A DNA stretch of 64,000 nucleotides from CAXXOK01 sp963664595 (GTDB taxonomy: Bacteria > Bacillota > Clostridia > Christensenellales > Aristaeellaceae): contig CAXXOK010000011.1 in the NCBI GenBank assembly GCA_963664595.2, positions 496,001-560,000 on the forward strand, written 5' to 3'. The position numbers were made by a program, and so were the translations under genes. Positions 60,926-64,000 of this stretch are shown here, in pieces. How positions within the stretch are numbered: the stretch's first letter is position 1; every line of letters begins with the position of its first letter. Below the pieces are notes generated by a model. That model was not told the origin of the DNA. It did not search any database and was given only the letters and a program-made list of their open reading frames with translations.

Positions 60926-62182
60926 ATGAAAAAGTTTCTGGCCCTGGTCTTAACCGTCCTACTGACTGTCTCCTGCATCGGCTTTGCCGCGGCTGCGGAC
61001 GACATCACCCTGGATGTCATCATCTGCCAGTACGGCAACAACACCAACAACTGGTTCACGGGCACCGGCATCAACGGTTCCAACTTCGTGACCCTGTTCG
61101 AGGAAGCCAACCCCGGTATTAAGCTGAACCTCGAAGTGGTTTCCTGGAACGATGTATACACGGTCGTCAGCACCCGTGTCAGCAACGGCAACGCCCCCGA
61201 TATCCTCAACATCGACACCTTTGCCGATTATGCGACCGAGGGTCTGCTGCTGCCGGTCAAAGACTATTGCTCTGAAGCGCTGTACAACGATTTCTTCCCG
61301 TCCTTCATTGCGCAGTCTGTGATTGACGACACCGTATGGGCCGTGCCGGACCTCGCATCCGCCCGCGCCATGTACTACAACCAGGATATCTTTGACGAAG
61401 TCGGCATCACCGTACCCACCACCTGGGCCGAGCTGGAAGACGCCTGCCAGGCCATCGTGGACTACTACGGCGGCGAAGTGTATCCCTGGGGTCTGGACGT
61501 GACCACCGACGAAGGCCAGGCCGCGTTCTCCTACTATGTGTGGAACAACGACGGCGGCTTTGTGGACGCGGACGGCAACTGGGCGCTGAACTCCGACGCC
61601 AACGTGGAAGCCATCAACTTCGCCACGGGCCTGTACACCAAGGGCTATACCAACCCCAACCCCGCCACCCAGACCCGCTATGACCTGCAGGATATGTTCG
61701 GCGCAGGCAAGCTGGCCATGGTTATCACCACCAACCAGCTGCCCACCTACCTCACCGAGAAGGGCTACAGCGTCAACTTCGGCACGGCCGCGCTTCCGCA
61801 TAACGAAGGCGCAGCAGGTGGCGCGACCGGCGTTATGGACCGCGTGATGGCCTTCAAAGACGACGCGTATCCCGATCAGGCGGCCCGCAATGCCGCGATC
61901 GGCAAGTTCCTCGACTTCTTCTACAGCCCCGAGATGTACACCGGCTGGGTGAGCATGGAAGGCTTCCTGCCCGCCGTGAGCTCCGCGGTTTCCTTCCTGG
62001 TGGAAGCGGATCCCGGCTTCGGCGCCTGGCTGAGCGTGCTGGACAGCTGCCAGTTCTATCCCACCGCCATGAGCAATTGGATCGACGTGAAGCAGGGTGT
62101 GATCGAAGTGGAACAGAACGCGCTGCTGGGCGGCGACGTGAAAACCCTTCTGGACGAGCTGCAGACCAAAGTAACCCAGTAA
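60926..62182 (+). CDS. Sugar ABC transporter substrate-binding protein
   Basis: About 418 residues from ATG 60926 (MKKFLALVLTVLLTVSCIGF), behind GGGAGGG. The signal peptide is likely cut after GFAAAA; the Cys at position 17 is not in a lipobox setting. Family 1 features are ITLDVIICQYGNNTNNWF, FVTLFEEANPGIKLNLEVV and NAPDILNIDTFADY. The C-terminal half has EMYTGWVSMEGFLPAVSS. It feeds the two permeases downstream. A strong hairpin follows the stop, so the binding protein is probably made in excess. Confidence 0.92.
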   Translation: MKKFLALVLTVLLTVSCIGFAAAADDITLDVIICQYGNNTNNWFTGTGINGSNFVTLFEEANPGIKLNLEVVSWNDVYTVVSTRVSNGNAPDILNIDTFADYATEGLLLPVKDYCSEALYNDFFPSFIAQSVIDDTVWAVPDLASARAMYYNQDIFDEVGITVPTTWAELEDACQAIVDYYGGEVYPWGLDVTTDEGQAAFSYYVWNNDGGFVDADGNWALNSDANVEAINFATGLYTKGYTNPNPATQTRYDLQDMFGAGKLAMVITTNQLPTYLTEKGYSVNFGTAALPHNEGAAGGATGVMDRVMAFKDDAYPDQAARNAAIGKFLDFFYSPEMYTGWVSMEGFLPAVSSAVSFLVEADPGFGAWLSVLDSCQFYPTAMSNWIDVKQGVIEVEQNALLGGDVKTLLDELQTKVTQ

Positions 62183-62195
62183 CCGCGTAACCCCC

Positions 62196-62217
62196 GGAGG
62201 GCCCTGCCGGGCCCTCC
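62196..62217 (+). terminator. Hairpin after the binding-protein gene
   Basis: GGAGGGCCC and GGGCCCTCC around TGCC, then CTTTCG. A second stem with 13-base perfect arms (CCGCGCGTACCGG, 62241-62253 and 62268-62280) follows. Together they could stop or slow transcription before the permeases. Confidence 0.7.
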
Positions 62218-62296
62218 CTTTCGTAAGCGGCGATCAACGCCCGCGCGTACCGGGATTCCCGGAACGGCCGGTACGCGCGGACATCCCGCTTGCCTT

Positions 62297-62456
62297 ATAC
62301 TAATTCCAACCAGTAACGCTATCGTCTTTCTTCGTCTTTTGCCCGTGCTTTTCGTCGTGAAAACTTGATGTAGCCCCGGCTACACCTGCGTTTCCTCTCC
62401 TCAGCCACGGACAAAATGCTTGAAATCCTTATCGCATGAATGATTGGAATTAGTAT
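62297..62456. mobile_element. MITE-like element with 16-bp terminal inverted repeats
   Basis: 160 bases bounded by ATACTAATTCCAACCA and its inverted partner (one mismatch), with 13 outer bases perfect. TTA lies on both sides if the repeat is trimmed by one base, a possible target duplication. The centre contains a TGTAGCC/GGCTACA hairpin. There is no coding potential. It separates the binding protein and permease genes. Confidence 0.55.
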
Positions 62457-62481
62457 TACACAACGATAGGAGGAACCGAAC

Positions 62482-63366
62482 TTGAATACGATGGTAACGC
62501 GACGGAAATGGGAACCCTATTTATGGCTGCTCCCCAGCCTGCTGTTGATGACGATTTTCATCATCTTCCCGATTTTTATCGTATTCAAACTTTCCTTCAG
62601 CGAAATATCCAAGGCGGGCGTCGTGGGCTCGTTCGTCGGGCTTCAAAACTTCCAGGCCGCGGTGAACGACAAGGCGTTTGGCACCGTGATGATCAACACG
62701 CTGATCTGGGTAGTATCGGTCGTCGGCATTTCCACGGTGCTGGGGTTCGTGGTTGCGCTGATGATGAACTCCAAATTCCACGGCCGCAAAATCGCGCGGT
62801 CAATCGTGGTGTTTCCGTGGGCGACCTCGCTGGTCATCCAGGCGTCCATCTGGAACTACATTATCAAATTCGAATACGGAAACCTGAACAACATCCTGCT
62901 CAATCTCGGTATCATCAGGGATGCCGTCAACTGGCGCATTTCCTATCAGGTTGAGTTTATGTGGGAATGCGGCGTGGGTATTTTCGTCACGGTTCCGTTC
63001 GTGGCCTTCTGTGTGCTGGCAGGGCTGCAGTCCATCGACAGCGCTTACTACGAGGCCGCCACCGTGGACGGCGCCGGAGCCTGGAAAAAGCTGACCCGCG
63101 TTACCCTGCCGCTGGTCCGCCCGGCACTGATGGTCAGCACGGTGCTCAACATTATCTATGTTTTCAACTCCTTCCCCATCATCTACACCATCACCAAGGG
63201 CGCGCCCGCCAACAAAACCGACACGATGGTCACCTACCTGTACATGCTGGCCTTTTACGATCAGGAAAAAGGCCCGGCCACCGCGCTGTCGGTGATCGGG
63301 TTTATGATCCTGTGCGTCGTCGCGGGCCTGTACATGATGATCTCCATGCGGAAGGATGAGCTGTGA
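62482..63366 (+). CDS. Sugar ABC transporter permease (MalF type)
   Basis: 294 residues with six helices, the first YLWLLPSLLLMTIFIIFPIF. The EAA loop is SAYYEAATVDGAGAWKKLTRVTLPLVRP near residues 188-215. The start is TTG 62482, eight bases after AGGAGG; the in-frame ATG at 62491 is too far away. It forms the channel with the next gene's product. It is separated from its binding-protein gene by hairpins and the MITE-like element, so its own promoter or read-through is needed. Confidence 0.9.
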   Translation: MNTMVTRRKWEPYLWLLPSLLLMTIFIIFPIFIVFKLSFSEISKAGVVGSFVGLQNFQAAVNDKAFGTVMINTLIWVVSVVGISTVLGFVVALMMNSKFHGRKIARSIVVFPWATSLVIQASIWNYIIKFEYGNLNNILLNLGIIRDAVNWRISYQVEFMWECGVGIFVTVPFVAFCVLAGLQSIDSAYYEAATVDGAGAWKKLTRVTLPLVRPALMVSTVLNIIYVFNSFPIIYTITKGAPANKTDTMVTYLYMLAFYDQEKGPATALSVIGFMILCVVAGLYMMISMRKDEL

Positions 63367-63368
63367 AG

Positions 63369-64000
63369 ATGAAGAGAATGAGTGCAGATAGCCTGTTTAT
63401 CAAGAACAAACGCCTGCTGCTTGCGGTGCTGGGGGCGGCGGTGCTGTTTCTGGTGCTGTTTTCGCTGCCAGTGTACCAGTTTACCACCGACCTGTACACC
63501 AAGAAATCCAGCAACACCTTTATGGGAGACGAGCGCTATACCGCCGCCCGCGCCGAGGCCGACGCCATGGCGGATGACTATGCGGCCAGGGGCGTTTACG
63601 GCGACGTGGAGGTGACCGAGGCCGTTACCCTGCGCACAAACTCCAAGGGGGAAACCACCTCGCTGATCGCCTTTCACGTAACGGGCACGGTGACCCGCAG
63701 CGGGTGGAATTTTATCACTTCCAACCTGCCCGCGGGCAAGCTGCTGTTTGTGATGCTCGCCGCGCTGTTTGCGGCCGCGGGTATTTTGAGCATTACCCTG
63801 CCCGGAACGCTGGCCCGGGATCCGGCGCACCTGGACCGGACCACCGTCTTTCTGCGGCAAACGGCCTGCGCACTGGCGCTGATCGCCATGCTGCTGGTGC
63901 CGGTATTCCATTTTTACACGGTCAGCCTGTTCCAGCGCCAGATCATCAACCAGCTGTCCCAGGAGCCGACGCAGCGGCTTGCTTCGCTGATTTCCGCCGC
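63369..64000 (+). CDS. ABC transporter permease (MalG position), 5' part only, with an extracytoplasmic N-terminal insert
   Basis: Starts at ATG 63369, two bases after the upstream stop, and is still open at the window end (about 210 codons seen). The N-terminus has a helix RLLLAVLGAAVLFLVLFSLP, then about 100 polar residues (TKKSSNTFMGDERYTAARAEA onward, including VTEAVTLRTNSKGETTS) that should lie outside the membrane. Further helices follow: LLFVMLAALFAAAGILSITL and ACALALIAMLLVPVFHFYTV. Ordinary MalG proteins have no such insert and would already have shown the permease core by here. Position and membrane pattern support a permease; the EAA loop is beyond the window, so the family is inferred from context. 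Confidence 0.65.
   Translation, partial: MKRMSADSLFIKNKRLLLAVLGAAVLFLVLFSLPVYQFTTDLYTKKSSNTFMGDERYTAARAEADAMADDYAARGVYGDVEVTEAVTLRTNSKGETTSLIAFHVTGTVTRSGWNFITSNLPAGKLLFVMLAALFAAAGILSITLPGTLARDPAHLDRTTVFLRQTACALALIAMLLVPVFHFYTVSLFQRQIINQLSQEPTQRLASLISA

Overview
The window reads as chromosomal DNA of an uncultured-type, GC-rich Clostridia member (Bacillota). The evidence is the DnaD-like/DnaC-like helicase-loading pair, an Spx/ArsC-like protein, a QueT transporter, a sortase-type FPQTG surface protein, YesMN-style two-component systems and many carbohydrate ABC transporters with AGGAGG ribosome binding sites. A placement near Christensenellales/Oscillospirales is a guess from gene content only.

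Bases 1-8000 are clearly AT-rich and differ from the rest. They hold a tyrosine recombinase, then a small isoprenoid-type cluster: a polyprenyl-synthase-like enzyme, an unknown polytopic membrane protein and a geranylgeranyl-reductase-family flavoenzyme. An 18-bp perfect inverted repeat with the form of a tyrosine-recombinase crossover site brackets this cluster (2135-2155 and 6751-6768). I read this as a candidate invertible, phase-variable cassette with its recombinase next door. An IS256-family element with an 8-bp target duplication has split the membrane-protein gene. Remnants of a DUF262 protein and of an MTES_1575-type endonuclease follow, and the region ends at a tRNA-Ala(CGC) gene, a typical island boundary.

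Bases 8000-28200 are GC-rich and mostly housekeeping: an epimerase-like SDR, a double-domain PPK2 kinase with a very long disordered N-terminus, queT behind a candidate preQ1-II-like leader, the DnaD/DnaC-like/ArsC-like operon, two secreted proteins, glycerol-1-phosphate dehydrogenase, a heterodimeric ABC exporter, YchF, an ATP-grasp protein and an FPQTG surface protein.

Bases 28600-64000 are a nutrient-uptake region. Locus A (28606-38150) has an 809-residue predicted carbohydrate-active protein, a MalEFG-type importer and a YesN/YesM pair. Locus B (39614-44352) is a ferric-iron-type importer whose binding-protein gene carries a frameshift, followed by an Ntn-hydrolase. Locus C (48029-55351) is a second YesM/YesN pair divergent from an LplB/YtcP-type importer, followed by an FAD oxidoreductase. 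Locus D (55502 to the end) has an AraC regulator, a sugar module (nucleotidyltransferase, NahK-like kinase, Gfo/Idh oxidoreductase, RmlD-like reductase) and a fourth importer that runs off the window.

Dispersed elements include a three-copy multi-hairpin repeat (one copy split by an IS481-family element), two related long-stem repeats flanking the ABC exporter, and a 160-bp MITE-like element.
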